Assembly (NCBI RefSeq): GCF_001053185.1
Contig: NZ_CSTD01000003.1
Location: 404,335 to 468,334 of the forward strand
Reading direction: 5' to 3'
DNA: 64,000 nt
DNA from: Mycobacterium bohemicum DSM 44277
GTDB taxonomy: Bacteria > Actinomycetota > Actinomycetes > Mycobacteriales > Mycobacteriaceae
A program made the translations under genes and the position numbers. This document shows, one piece after another, positions 31,425 to 39,593 of this stretch. The notes below the pieces were generated by a model. It made no database searches. It was not told the origin of the DNA and saw only the letters and a list, made by a program, of their open reading frames with translations. Position 1 is the first letter of the stretch; every line of letters begins with the position of its first letter.

Positions 31425-31459
31425 TTCGCTGACGGCCGTCAATGACGGTCGTCAGCGAA
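31425..31459. promoter_or_regulatory. Large inverted repeat, probable TetR operator
   Basis: Arms TTCGCTGACGGCCGT (31425-31439) and ACGGTCGTCAGCGAA (31445-31459) are complementary at 14 of 15 positions around a CAATG spacer. The inner halves contain the TGACGG-CCGTCA type elements usual for TetR operators. It overlaps the start region of the divergent-facing TetR gene. Confidence 0.78.
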
Positions 31460-31513
31460 GCTGCGCGGCGGCGAACCTGCTCGACGGGCCGTTCGGCATC
31501 GATTGCTGTACGT

Positions 31514-32014
31514 TCAGGGGCCGCCGCCGGTCACCTTTTCCGCCAGGGCTGCCAACTTGGCGTCGAGTTCTTCTGCGGCGCTGAGCAATTCGGGGTTGAA
31601 CCCGATCACCATCAGCGACGACGGCTTGACGTAGGTCAGGCTGCTGCCGGCGCCCTCGTCGAGGAGCAGCAGTTCGACCGGCGCGAACAGCCCGGCGGTC
31701 ACGTCGTGGCGCAGCATCGTGATCGCGATCAGCGGGTTGCCGAGGATGACGCGCATCGCCTTGCGCTCGATGCCGGCCTTGGTGATCCAGGCGCCGTGGT
31801 CGAGCAGCGCGAACAACGCGAATCCGCTTGGCCCGATGTAGGTTTCGACCCGCTCCTGGTAGGACCGCCAGTCGCCGCCAGAACCCGCGATGTCGTTGAT
31901 CGGGACCGGCTTGTCGCCGATGTCGGCCAGCAGGGCGGCCAGCAGCGCGTCGTAGCCCTTGGCGCTGTCGTAGCGGACGCGCACCCCGTCGAACCTTGCC
32001 TCGGAGGCCGCCAC
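31514..32014 (-). CDS. DUF302 domain protein
   Basis: 166 residues. The central DUF302 fold (SGFALFALLDHGAWITKAGIERKAMRVILGNPLIAITMLRHDVTAGLFAPVELLLLDEG) is a small dodecin-like alpha/beta module of unknown function. A short Glu/Ala C-terminal helix (LLSAAEELDAKLAALAEKV) follows. GTG start lies 3 bp downstream of the thiolase remnant's stop, which suggests it once followed a complete thiolase gene. Confidence 0.78.
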   Translation of the reverse strand: MAASEARFDGVRVRYDSAKGYDALLAALLADIGDKPVPINDIAGSGGDWRSYQERVETYIGPSGFALFALLDHGAWITKAGIERKAMRVILGNPLIAITMLRHDVTAGLFAPVELLLLDEGAGSSLTYVKPSSLMVIGFNPELLSAAEELDAKLAALAEKVTGGGP

Positions 32015-32017
32015 GGC

Positions 32018-32266
32018 CTAGCCCAACCGCTCGATGATGGTGGCGTTGGCCATGCCGCCGCTCTCGCACATCGTCTGCAGGCCGTAGCGCCCGCCGCGCT
32101 GGTGCAGGGCGTTGACCAGTGTGCGCATGATCCGGGCCCCGCTGGCGCCCAGCGGGTGACCGATCGCGATGGCACCACCGTTGACGTTGGTCTTGGCCAG
32201 GTCGGCGCCGGTGTCCTGCGCCCAGGCGAGCGCGAGGGTGGTGCGGAAGAGTACGTCCATAAGCAA
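32018..32266 (-). pseudogene. Thiolase 3' remnant
   Basis: Up to 82 codons that carry only the C-terminal end of an acetyl-CoA acyltransferase: NVNGGAIAIGHPLGASGARIM with the catalytic His, and the MCESGGMANATIIERLG tail with the second catalytic Cys. The first three quarters, including the nucleophilic Cys, are missing. Homology begins near LALAWAQDTG; the sequence before it abuts the end of the flavin monooxygenase gene. It is about 80 percent identical to the end of the full thiolase at 34732-35919, so it is a paralogous remnant rather than a fresh copy. Confidence 0.85.
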
Positions 32267-33829
32267 CTAGATACCGAACCAATGCGTAAGCGCGCCGAAC
32301 AGTTCGCCCAATTCCTCGGGGCCGGGTCTGGCGTGCGACGACGCCCAAGCCACGTAACCATCGGGACGCACCAACACAGCGGTGGCGGCGATCTCGCCGA
32401 CGGGTTGTCCGGCGGCGAGGTTGAGCTGGTCTGCAATATCGGTCACTGCCGCTGTGACGGCGCCGCTCTCGGTGAGATCGACGAGTACTGGCCGCCCATC
32501 GCGGGCTAGCTCCGCAATACGTTGGGTTGTGCTGGTGCCCGCAACAGCGAAGTCGGGCACCCAGCGTCCAACGAGCGGATGTGTACTGGCGCCAAAAGTG
32601 CCCATCGTGTAACGGTTGTCCGCGCCCGAGAGCAAGTCGCCGATCCGGCTGACGTTATTGCAGTCGGCGAGCATTTCGGAGAAGAGTTCGCGTTGCGCCG
32701 TGACTTCAAGTCCCGGTCGAAACAGAGCCAACTGGACCCGGCTTTGCATGATAAGCCGCTCGGCGGCGGCCCGACGCTCGGTCTCGTAAGTGGCGAGCAA
32801 TGCGGGCTGCACGCGCCCACTGACAACCGCCGCCATCTTCCAGCCGAGGTTGACCCCGTCTTGCAAGCTCAAGTTTAGACCCGGTCCGCCAATGGGCGAG
32901 TGGACGTGAGCGGCGTCGCCGACCAGCATCACCCTGCCGACCTGGTACCGGGAAGCGATCCTCGAGTTGATGCCGAAGAACCGACGCAGATCAAGTGGTG
33001 TGTCAGGCGATGTCCGCCGTAGCGGCACGCCGGAGCCGAGCACACGCTCGGCGCTGGCCTCCAGCTCGGCCAGGCTCATGGGTGGCTCATCAGCTCTTTC
33101 TTCGCTGCGCTGTTCGCGGGCCGCGATGTCCAGTTCGTAGGTCATCACCGCCACGCGGTTTCCCATCGCACCGCATGCGAACACACCTCGGTCGGTTCGG
33201 TAATACCGCTGGGGTGGAAGGTGATTGGATTCTGGTGAGTCGCTGACCGGTTCAAGCCATTTGTCGGGCGGCAGCAGGTCGAAGCCGATCCGGACAACCA
33301 AGTCGTAAGACGACATTCCGGAAAACTCGATGCCGGCGAGGTGGCGTGTTTTGCTGTGGCCGCCGTCGGCGCCGACCAAGTACTTGGCCGTCATGTCGTA
33401 GGCGCCGTCCGGCCCGGTGACATGCACCGTGACGCGGTCTTCGTCTTGGTCGAAACCGGTCAAAGCGTGACCCCAACGAATGTCCACGCCGTATTCGTCG
33501 GCCCGTTCGGTAAGCACTTGAACAAGCCCGTGCTGTTGAATCGGGACGACGAAAAGTTGGGAGTCCGGCATTGCGGCGAGGTCCAAGGGAAAACCCGCGA
33601 ACATCGCGCGCTTTGCTGGCCGGGGCGGTTCCGCTGACCCGGTGAGTGCACCGTAGAGACCTCGGTGATCAAGGATTCGAGCCGCTTGGCCCACGATGCG
33701 GTTGGCCCGCGCGCTGGGATTGGGGCCGGGTGTCGGGTCCAACATCACCGGCCGGACCCCGGCCAATCCCAGTTCGCAGGCCAGCATCAATCCATCCGGA
33801 CCAGCCCCGGCGATGACGACATCAGTCAC
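32267..33829 (-). CDS. FAD-dependent aromatic hydroxylase (PheA/TfdB, PgaE type)
   Basis: 520 residues of a class A flavin monooxygenase. FAD dinucleotide motif VIAGAGPDGLMLACELG, the DG motif YLVGADGGHSKTRHLAG and the GD motif MLVGDAAHVHSPIGGPGLNLSLQDG are intact. A C-terminal thioredoxin-like extension (HARPGPEELGELF) is typical for polyketide hydroxylases and rifampicin monooxygenase relatives. The substrate cannot be read. This gene and the next 900 bp have noticeably lower GC and more mixed codon use than the surroundings, which suggests horizontal acquisition. The GTG start is at the end of a 218 bp gap (33830-34047) without an evident gene. Confidence 0.87.
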   Translation of the reverse strand: MTDVVIAGAGPDGLMLACELGLAGVRPVMLDPTPGPNPSARANRIVGQAARILDHRGLYGALTGSAEPPRPAKRAMFAGFPLDLAAMPDSQLFVVPIQQHGLVQVLTERADEYGVDIRWGHALTGFDQDEDRVTVHVTGPDGAYDMTAKYLVGADGGHSKTRHLAGIEFSGMSSYDLVVRIGFDLLPPDKWLEPVSDSPESNHLPPQRYYRTDRGVFACGAMGNRVAVMTYELDIAAREQRSEERADEPPMSLAELEASAERVLGSGVPLRRTSPDTPLDLRRFFGINSRIASRYQVGRVMLVGDAAHVHSPIGGPGLNLSLQDGVNLGWKMAAVVSGRVQPALLATYETERRAAAERLIMQSRVQLALFRPGLEVTAQRELFSEMLADCNNVSRIGDLLSGADNRYTMGTFGASTHPLVGRWVPDFAVAGTSTTQRIAELARDGRPVLVDLTESGAVTAAVTDIADQLNLAAGQPVGEIAATAVLVRPDGYVAWASSHARPGPEELGELFGALTHWFGI

Positions 33830-34047
33830 TTGGCCCGCCCAACTTCCAGCTAGCTTCCCTGATCACCGCAGCGCGACGAAGTCTTCGAACACCCAAGCGC
33901 CTGACACGCTATTAACCCGACGGTTGCTGCCAAGTCGGAACGATACGTATGCAATAGGTCTCGGTAAAGGGCGCGCAAGGGAACGCGCCGACTTTACCCG
34001 TGCGTAGCGAGGCGGGGGCCTTTCTATCGCCGACTCGGAAGTCCTGC

Positions 34048-34425
34048 TCAGCTCTCCAAGTCCGACGCCGTTGGCTCTCCATCTGCCGTGTATGGCTTGA
34101 CCATCAGCGGATGCCACTCGCTTGCGCGTACCTCGGCCAGCAAAGGACCCCACCCGGCCCCAGACTTGCTCTGCGGCACCATCTTTACCGTCACAGTGTT
34201 GGTGTGTGCGCTGCCCACTTTTCCTTTCGCGCCGAGAGAAACGACCGATAAGTTGATCCCAGCCCCCGCGCCACCTTCGCGTGTCAGCTCGACTGCAAAC
34301 TCCAAGGTCACCTCATCGACCCTGAACTGCAACTCCTGACCCTCGCCGCGCACTTGGGCATTCTCGAGTTCGGCGCGTACCTGCCCGATCGCTTCCGCTA
34401 GCCCTATGGGCCCTTGATCACCCAC
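34048..34425 (-). CDS. Stand-alone trypco2-family protein
   Basis: 125 residues matching the trypsin-co-occurring domain 2 pattern: GLAEAIGQVRAELENAQ, the beta strand FRVDEVTLEFAVELTR, then GGAGAGINLSVVSLGAKGKV and NTVTVKMVPQ. Such domains are found beside trypsin-like proteases and NTPases in proposed bacterial conflict systems; no protease or NTPase gene is seen here. GTG 34425 is chosen because AGGAGG lies 7 bp upstream. It sits in the lower-GC stretch with the flavin monooxygenase. Function unknown. Confidence 0.7.
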   Translation of the reverse strand: MGDQGPIGLAEAIGQVRAELENAQVRGEGQELQFRVDEVTLEFAVELTREGGAGAGINLSVVSLGAKGKVGSAHTNTVTVKMVPQSKSGAGWGPLLAEVRASEWHPLMVKPYTADGEPTASDLES

Positions 34426-34731
34426 ATCGACACCTCCTGACAAATCGACAACAGTCCCGAACCATCGTCCTCTCCCGCACTTTCTAAAGCGAGGGCGTCT
34501 TAGGGGGGGTCGGCCCAGGGCGATTTCGTCGCACCCGTGAGCATCGAGCAGTCTGCGCTGGTGATCAACTGATGTGCGAGTTGACGAGGTATTTCATTCA
34601 ATCCCCGGCGCGGCTCGCAGCAGTCCAGCAAGCGTTTGCCAGCCGTCAGCAGGGCGGCGGACAAGCTCCGAAAAGGCTAGAGCCCGCGCGACGAATCGCG
34701 AGGTGCTCTCCCGTCGTGTGTAACCGTCTAT
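34426..34731. other. Gap without recognised gene
   Basis: About 306 bp between the trypco2 gene and the thiolase stop. I see no convincing reading frame, RNA fold or repeat. It contains a GGGGGGG run at 34504-34510 and base composition below the window average, like the sequences to its left, so it probably belongs to the same acquired segment. Confidence 0.4.
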
Positions 34732-35919
34732 CTAGCCAAGCCGCTCGATGATGGTGGCGTTAGCCATGCCGCCGCCCTCGCACATCGTCTGCAAACCGTA
34801 GCGACCTCCGCGCTGTTCGAGCGCATTAACCAGCGTCGTCATGATGCGGGCACCGCTGGCACCGAGCGGGTGGCCGATGGCGATGGCACCACCGTTGACG
34901 TTGGTCCGAGATAGGATGCCGGTCTGCTCCCCATCTACGTCCTGTGCCCAGGCCAGGACGACGGGCGCGAACGCCTCGTTCACCTCGAACAGGTCGATGT
35001 CGGCCACGGTCAGCCCGGCGCGGCGCAGCACCTTCTCGGTGGCGGGGATGACCCCGGTCAGCATGTAGAGCGGGTCGGATCCCACCACGGTGGTGGTGTG
35101 GATGCGGGCCAGCGGGCGCAGGCCCAGCTTGCGCGCGACCTCGCTGCTGGTGATCATGACCGCGGCGCTGCCGTCGGACAGCGGGGACGAGTTGCCCGCC
35201 GTGATCGACCAATTGATCTGGGGGAAGCGCTCATTCATCGCGTCGCTGTAGAAGGCGGGCCGCAATCCGGCCAGCGTGTCGACCGTGGTGCCGGGCCGGA
35301 TGAATTCGTCGGTGGACAACCCGGCGATCGGGATGAGCTCATCGTCGAACAGCCCGTCCTTGGTGGCGCGCGCGGCCTTCTCGTGGCTGGCCGCCGAGAA
35401 CTCGTCGAGCTGGGTGCGGGAAAAGCCCCACTTCGCCGCGATCAACTCGGCGCTGATGCCCTGCGGCACCAGGCCGTCGGGGTACCGGCGCGTCATGTCG
35501 TGGCCGAAGGGGTTGCTGCCGGGCAGCACGGAGGTGCCCATCGGGACGCGGCCCATCGACTCCACGCCGCCGGCGATCACCAGGTCGTAGGCGCCGGCGA
35601 GCACACCCTGGGCCGCGAAACTGATGGCCTGCTGGCTGCTGCCGCACTGACGGTCGATCGTGACGCCGGGAACCGACTCGGGAAACCCGGCGCCCAGCAG
35701 GGCGTTGCGCGCGATGTTGACCGCCTGGTCACCGACCTGGGCGACGGCGCCGGCGATCACGTCGTCGACCTGCGCCGGGTCGACGCCGGTGCGGGCCACC
35801 ACTTCGCGCAGGCTGTGCGCCAACAGGTCGGCGGGCAGCACGTCGTGCAGCGCGCCGGTGGGCTTGCCCTTGCCGATGGGGGTGCGGACCGCACCAACGA
35901 TGACGGCGTCGCGAGACAT
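34732..35919 (-). CDS. Acetyl-CoA acyltransferase (thiolase)
   Basis: 395 residues, complete: nucleophile Cys in DRQCGSSQQA, EVNEAF, GHPLGASG with the catalytic His, and the terminal CEGGGMANA Cys. It cleaves or forms 3-ketoacyl-CoA; degradative thiolases of fatty acid or steroid catabolism have this length. ATG 35919 follows a GGAG site. It diverges from an HxlR regulator, with direct repeats between them. Its last 75 residues resemble the remnant at 32018-32266. Confidence 0.9.
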   Translation of the reverse strand: MSRDAVIVGAVRTPIGKGKPTGALHDVLPADLLAHSLREVVARTGVDPAQVDDVIAGAVAQVGDQAVNIARNALLGAGFPESVPGVTIDRQCGSSQQAISFAAQGVLAGAYDLVIAGGVESMGRVPMGTSVLPGSNPFGHDMTRRYPDGLVPQGISAELIAAKWGFSRTQLDEFSAASHEKAARATKDGLFDDELIPIAGLSTDEFIRPGTTVDTLAGLRPAFYSDAMNERFPQINWSITAGNSSPLSDGSAAVMITSSEVARKLGLRPLARIHTTTVVGSDPLYMLTGVIPATEKVLRRAGLTVADIDLFEVNEAFAPVVLAWAQDVDGEQTGILSRTNVNGGAIAIGHPLGASGARIMTTLVNALEQRGGRYGLQTMCEGGGMANATIIERLG

Positions 35920-35963
35920 GGCTCCTCCTTGAGTCCGTTGCCTGAGTATTTGAGGCTATACCC

Positions 35964-35983
35964 AGGTAAACATCTAGGTACAC
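35964..35983. promoter_or_regulatory. Direct repeats between thiolase and HxlR genes
   Basis: AGGTAAAC (35964-35971) and AGGTACAC (35976-35983) repeat with a 12 bp period in an A/T-rich stretch between the divergent genes. A binding site for the HxlR protein or a promoter element is plausible. Confidence 0.4.
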
Positions 35984-36014
35984 TAAAAGCAACCCAGACC
36001 GGGAGGTGATGTGC

Positions 36015-36488
36015 GTGACACTGCTGCAGGGGCCGCTGGCCGACCGCGACGCCTGGTCGGCGGTCGGGGAGTGTGCGATCGAAAAGACCATGGCGGTCGT
36101 CGGCACCAAGTCCGCCATGCTGATCATGCGCGAGGCCTATTACGGGACCACCCGGTTCGACGACTTCGCCCGCCGCGTCGGCATCACCAAGGCCGCAACG
36201 TCGGCGCGGCTGGCCGAACTCGTCGAGATCGGGCTGCTGCAGCGCCGGCCCTACCGGGAGCCGGGGCAGCGCCGTCGCGAGGAGTACGTCCTCACCGAGG
36301 CCGGCATCGACTTCATGCCCGTGGTGTGGGCGCTGTTCGAGTGGGGCCGGCGCCACCTGCCGGGACGCAACCGGCTCAGGCTCACCCATCAGGGCTGCGG
36401 CGCCGAGGTTGGCGTCGAGATTCGTTGCAGACAAGGCCATCTGGTGCCGCCCGACGAGCTCGGCATGCGGCTGGCCAAGCCCGTCTGA
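36015..36488 (+). CDS. HxlR-family transcription regulator
   Basis: 157 residues with a winged helix: CAIEKTMAVVGTKSAMLIMREAYYGTTRFDDFARRVGITKAATSARLAELVEIGLLQRRPY, then a C-terminal part with two Cys-rich turns (HQGCG, IRCRQGH). HxlR proteins usually respond to electrophiles or metabolites. It probably controls the divergent thiolase. GTG 36015 is chosen because GGGAGG (36001-36006) is at good distance; ATG 36009 and GTG 36006 are too close to it. Confidence 0.85.
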   Translation: MTLLQGPLADRDAWSAVGECAIEKTMAVVGTKSAMLIMREAYYGTTRFDDFARRVGITKAATSARLAELVEIGLLQRRPYREPGQRRREEYVLTEAGIDFMPVVWALFEWGRRHLPGRNRLRLTHQGCGAEVGVEIRCRQGHLVPPDELGMRLAKPV

Positions 36489-36500
36489 TCGGCGCTTTGC

Positions 36501-37481
36501 CTAGGGCGCCCGCAGCGCCGCCAGCAGCCGACGCGCCGCGGCGACGCGGCGTTCCGCGGGCCCGGACAGCGCGTCCAGCGCGCACTCGGGGTCGGCGGGC
36601 GGGCCCATGTGCCCGCAGCCGCGGGGGCAGTCCTCGATCACCTCGGCCAGATCCGAGAACGCCATCAGCACGTCCTCGGGCCGGATGTGGGCCAGCCCGA
36701 ACGACCTGATCCCCGGCGTGTCGATCACCCAGCCGGAACCCTCGAGCGCGAGCGCCAACGACTGCGTCGAGGTGTGCCGGCCCCTGCCGATCTCGGTCAC
36801 CTCGCCCACCGCCCGGAAGGCCTCGGGCACCAAGCGGTTCACCAGTGTCGACTTGCCCACGCCGGAATGTCCCAGCAGCACGGTGATTTTGCCGGCCAGC
36901 AGGTCGGCGACGGCCAGCAGGGGATCGTCGCGGCCCGCCGCCACGATCGTCAGGTCCAGGTCGGCGAACTGCTCGGCGAACGGCTCCGGCGCGGCGAGGT
37001 CCGTCTTGGTCAGGCACAGGATCGGAGCCAGCCCGCCGGCGTAGGCGGCGATCAGCGCCCGGTCGACCAGGCCGGTGCGCGGCGGCGGGTCGGCCATCGC
37101 CACCACGATCAGCAGTTGGTCGGCGTTGGCGACCACCACCCGTTCGGTGGGATCGGTGTCATCGGCGGTGCGGCGCAACACCGTTCGGCGCTCGCCGCGG
37201 CGCACGATGCGCGCCAGCGTGTCGGGGCGCCCGGACAGGTCGCCGACCAGGTCGACGTCGTCGCCGACGACGATCGGCGTGCGGCCCAGTTCGCGGGCGC
37301 GCATGGCGGTCACCCGGCGAGCGGGGTCCCCGCCCAGCACGCAACCCCAGCGGCCGCGGTCGACGCTGACCACCATGGCGGCCTCGGCGTCCGCGTGCCC
37401 GGGACGGGTCTTGGTCCGCGGCCGCGAACCGCGTCCGGAGCGGATCCTGACGTCGGACTCGTCGTAGTCGCCAGGCCTCAA
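36501..37481 (-). CDS. rsgA: Ribosome small subunit GTPase RsgA
   Basis: 326 residues. A circularly permuted GTPase that checks late 30S maturation: OB domain, then G4 (LTKTD), G1 ([12 protein letters not shown]), G3 (DTPGI) and a C-terminal zinc-binding region with C-x6-C-x-H and a further Cys (ECALDA). The TTG start at 37481 overlaps the aroA stop (TTGA), giving the [12 protein letters not shown]-terminus found in other mycobacteria; longer readings of the frame run through aroA and are not real. Orthologue of Rv3228. Confidence 0.93.
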   Translation of the reverse strand: MRPGDYDESDVRIRSGRGSRPRTKTRPGHADAEAAMVVSVDRGRWGCVLGGDPARRVTAMRARELGRTPIVVGDDVDLVGDLSGRPDTLARIVRRGERRTVLRRTADDTDPTERVVVANADQLLIVVAMADPPPRTGLVDRALIAAYAGGLAPILCLTKTDLAAPEPFAEQFADLDLTIVAAGRDDPLLAVADLLAGKITVLLGHSGVGKSTLVNRLVPEAFRAVGEVTEIGRGRHTSTQSLALALEGSGWVIDTPGIRSFGLAHIRPEDVLMAFSDLAEVIEDCPRGCGHMGPPADPECALDALSGPAERRVAAARRLLAALRAP

Positions 37482-38761
37482 GCCCAGGGCTCCAGCATGT
37501 TGGCCCACAGCCGGGGGAAGTCCGGCAGCGTTTTGGCGGTGGCGCCGATGTCGTCCACCAGGACCCCGGGCACCCGCAGCCCGATTATGGCCCCCGCCAT
37601 GGCCATTCGATGGTCGGCGTAGGCGCGCCAGGTGCCGGGCTGCAGCGGGGTCGCGGTGATCACCAGGCCGTCCGCCGTTTGGGCGCAGTCGCCGCCCAGG
37701 CGGTTGATCTCGGCGCTCAGCGCGGCGAGCCGGTCGGTTTCGTGGCCGCGCAGGTGCGCGATGCCCGACAGGCGCGACACCGAACCGGTTTCGGCCAGCG
37801 CGGCCAGCGCCGCCACCGACGGCGTCAGCTCGCCGACGGCACTCAGGTCGACGTCGAACCCGGAGTAGTCGCCGGGCCCGCGCACCTCGAGATACGTATC
37901 CGTCTGCGTCACAACGGCATTGAGCTTGGCGAGGACGTCGAGGATGTGCCCGGCCGGTTGCACGCTGGCGGCCGGCCAGCCGGTGATGCGCACCGCACCG
38001 CCGGTGACCACGGCCGCGGCCAGGAAGGGCACGGCGTTGCTGAGGTCGGGTTCGATGTCCCAGTGCCGGGCGGCGACCGGGCCGGCGCCCACCCGCCACC
38101 GGTTGGGAGCCGAGTCGTCGACGTTAACCCCGGCCCGCCGCAGCATCGCGACCGTCATGGCGATGTGGGGGGCCGACGGCAGCGCCGCGCCGGTGTGCTG
38201 CACGGTCAGGCCCTCGCTGAACGACGCCGCACACAGCAGCAGCCCGGAGACGAACTGCGACGACGCGGAGGCGTCGATCGCGACGGTGCCCCCGGCCACC
38301 GATCCGCCGCCGTGCACCCGGAACGGCAGGCCGTCGCCGTCGATGCGGACGCCGAGGCCGCGCAGCGCGTCCAGCAGCGGCGCGATGGGACGCGCACGGG
38401 CCTGTTCGTCGCCGTCGAACTCGACCACCGCGTCAGACAGCGCCGCCAGCGGCGGCACGAAGCGCAGGACCGTGCCGGCCAGGCCGCAGTCCACCCGCGC
38501 GTCGGGCCCGGGGGCCACCCGGCCGCCGATCGTCACGTCGGGCCCGGCCCCGTCGACGGTCAGACCCAGGGTGCGCAGCGCCCCGATCATCAGGTCGGTG
38601 TCGCGGCTGCGCAGCGCCCCGCCCAGGGTCGACGGGCCCTGCCCCTGCGCGGCCGCCAGCGCGGCCAGCATGAGCGCGCGATTGGTCTGCGACTTGGAGC
38701 CCGGGATCGTCACGGTCGCGTGCACCGGCGCCGGCATGGTCGGGGCCGCCCAGTTGATCAC
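37478..38761 (-). CDS. aroA: 3-phosphoshikimate 1-carboxyvinyltransferase (EPSP synthase)
   Basis: 427 residues of the shikimate pathway enzyme that joins PEP to shikimate-3-phosphate. Seen are the signature [45 protein letters not shown], and [12 protein letters not shown]. The GTG start at 38761 gives [13 protein letters not shown]. It reads divergently from the SRAP gene (55 bp) and overlaps rsgA by 4 bp. Confidence 0.94.
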   Translation of the reverse strand: MINWAAPTMPAPVHATVTIPGSKSQTNRALMLAALAAAQGQGPSTLGGALRSRDTDLMIGALRTLGLTVDGAGPDVTIGGRVAPGPDARVDCGLAGTVLRFVPPLAALSDAVVEFDGDEQARARPIAPLLDALRGLGVRIDGDGLPFRVHGGGSVAGGTVAIDASASSQFVSGLLLCAASFSEGLTVQHTGAALPSAPHIAMTVAMLRRAGVNVDDSAPNRWRVGAGPVAARHWDIEPDLSNAVPFLAAAVVTGGAVRITGWPAASVQPAGHILDVLAKLNAVVTQTDTYLEVRGPGDYSGFDVDLSAVGELTPSVAALAALAETGSVSRLSGIAHLRGHETDRLAALSAEINRLGGDCAQTADGLVITATPLQPGTWRAYADHRMAMAGAIIGLRVPGVLVDDIGATAKTLPDFPRLWANMLEPWA

Positions 38762-38816
38762 GGGTCCATCATCGCCTGTCCGCGGCCCGTCGGGGACATC
38801 TGCCACCATGGAAACC

Positions 38817-39590
38817 ATGTGCGGACGGTTCGCGGTGACCACCGATCCGGCCCTGCTGGCCCAGAAGATCAAGGCGATCGACGAGGCGACGGGCACTACG
38901 GAGGGCGCGGCGCCGGGCGCCACGGCCCCCAACTACAACGTGGCCCCCACCACCAGCATCGCGACCGTGGTCAGCCGGCACTCGGAGCCCGACGACCAGC
39001 CGAGCCGGCGGGTCCGGCTCATGCGCTGGGGCCTGATCCCGCCGTGGGCGAAGGCCGGCGCCGGCGGCGCGCCGGAGGCCAAGGGGCCGATGCTGATCAA
39101 CGCCCGCGCCGACAAGGTCACGTCCTCGCCGGCCTTCCGGTCGGCCGTGAAGTCGAAGCGCTGCCTGATCCCGATGGACGGCTACTACGAGTGGCGCGTC
39201 AACGACGCGGGCGCCGGCGCCAAGTCCCGCAAGACCCCGTTCTTCATGTACCGCGCCGACGGTGAGCCACTGTTCATGGCCGGGCTGTGGTCGGTCTGGA
39301 AGCCGGCCAAGGAGGGCTCGCCGCTGCTCAGTTGCACGATCATCACCACCGACGCCCCCGGCGAGCTCGGCCGGATCCACGACCGGATGCCGCTGGTGGT
39401 GCCCGAAGCGGACTGGGACCGCTGGCTGGACCCGGACGCCCCGGTCGACGAAGAGATCCTGTCCCGCGTCCCCGACGTCAGCGGCATCCGCATGCGGGAG
39501 GTGTCCACCCTGGTGAACAACGTGCGCAACAACGGCCCCGAGCTGGTCGAGCCCGCCGAACCGCAGCCCGAGCAGGCCCGGCTGCTCTAG
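38817..39590 (+). CDS. SRAP/HMCES-family abasic-site protein
   Basis: 257 residues. The start MCGRF places the catalytic Cys at position 2, which crosslinks to abasic sites in single-stranded DNA after Met removal. Other signatures are [37 protein letters not shown] and HDRMPLVV. The ATG at 38817 is preferred over the ATG at 38808, since only the former leaves Cys2 free. Orthologue of Rv3226c. An accessory region begins after it, where M. tuberculosis has Rv3225c. Confidence 0.93.
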   Translation: MCGRFAVTTDPALLAQKIKAIDEATGTTEGAAPGATAPNYNVAPTTSIATVVSRHSEPDDQPSRRVRLMRWGLIPPWAKAGAGGAPEAKGPMLINARADKVTSSPAFRSAVKSKRCLIPMDGYYEWRVNDAGAGAKSRKTPFFMYRADGEPLFMAGLWSVWKPAKEGSPLLSCTIITTDAPGELGRIHDRMPLVVPEADWDRWLDPDAPVDEEILSRVPDVSGIRMREVSTLVNNVRNNGPELVEPAEPQPEQARLL

Positions 39591-39593
39591 GCG

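Noticed and set aside
36501-38099. Extended rsgA reading of 532 codons
   Set aside because: The extra N-terminal 200 codons lie across aroA in another frame; the TTG overlapping the aroA stop gives the normal length.
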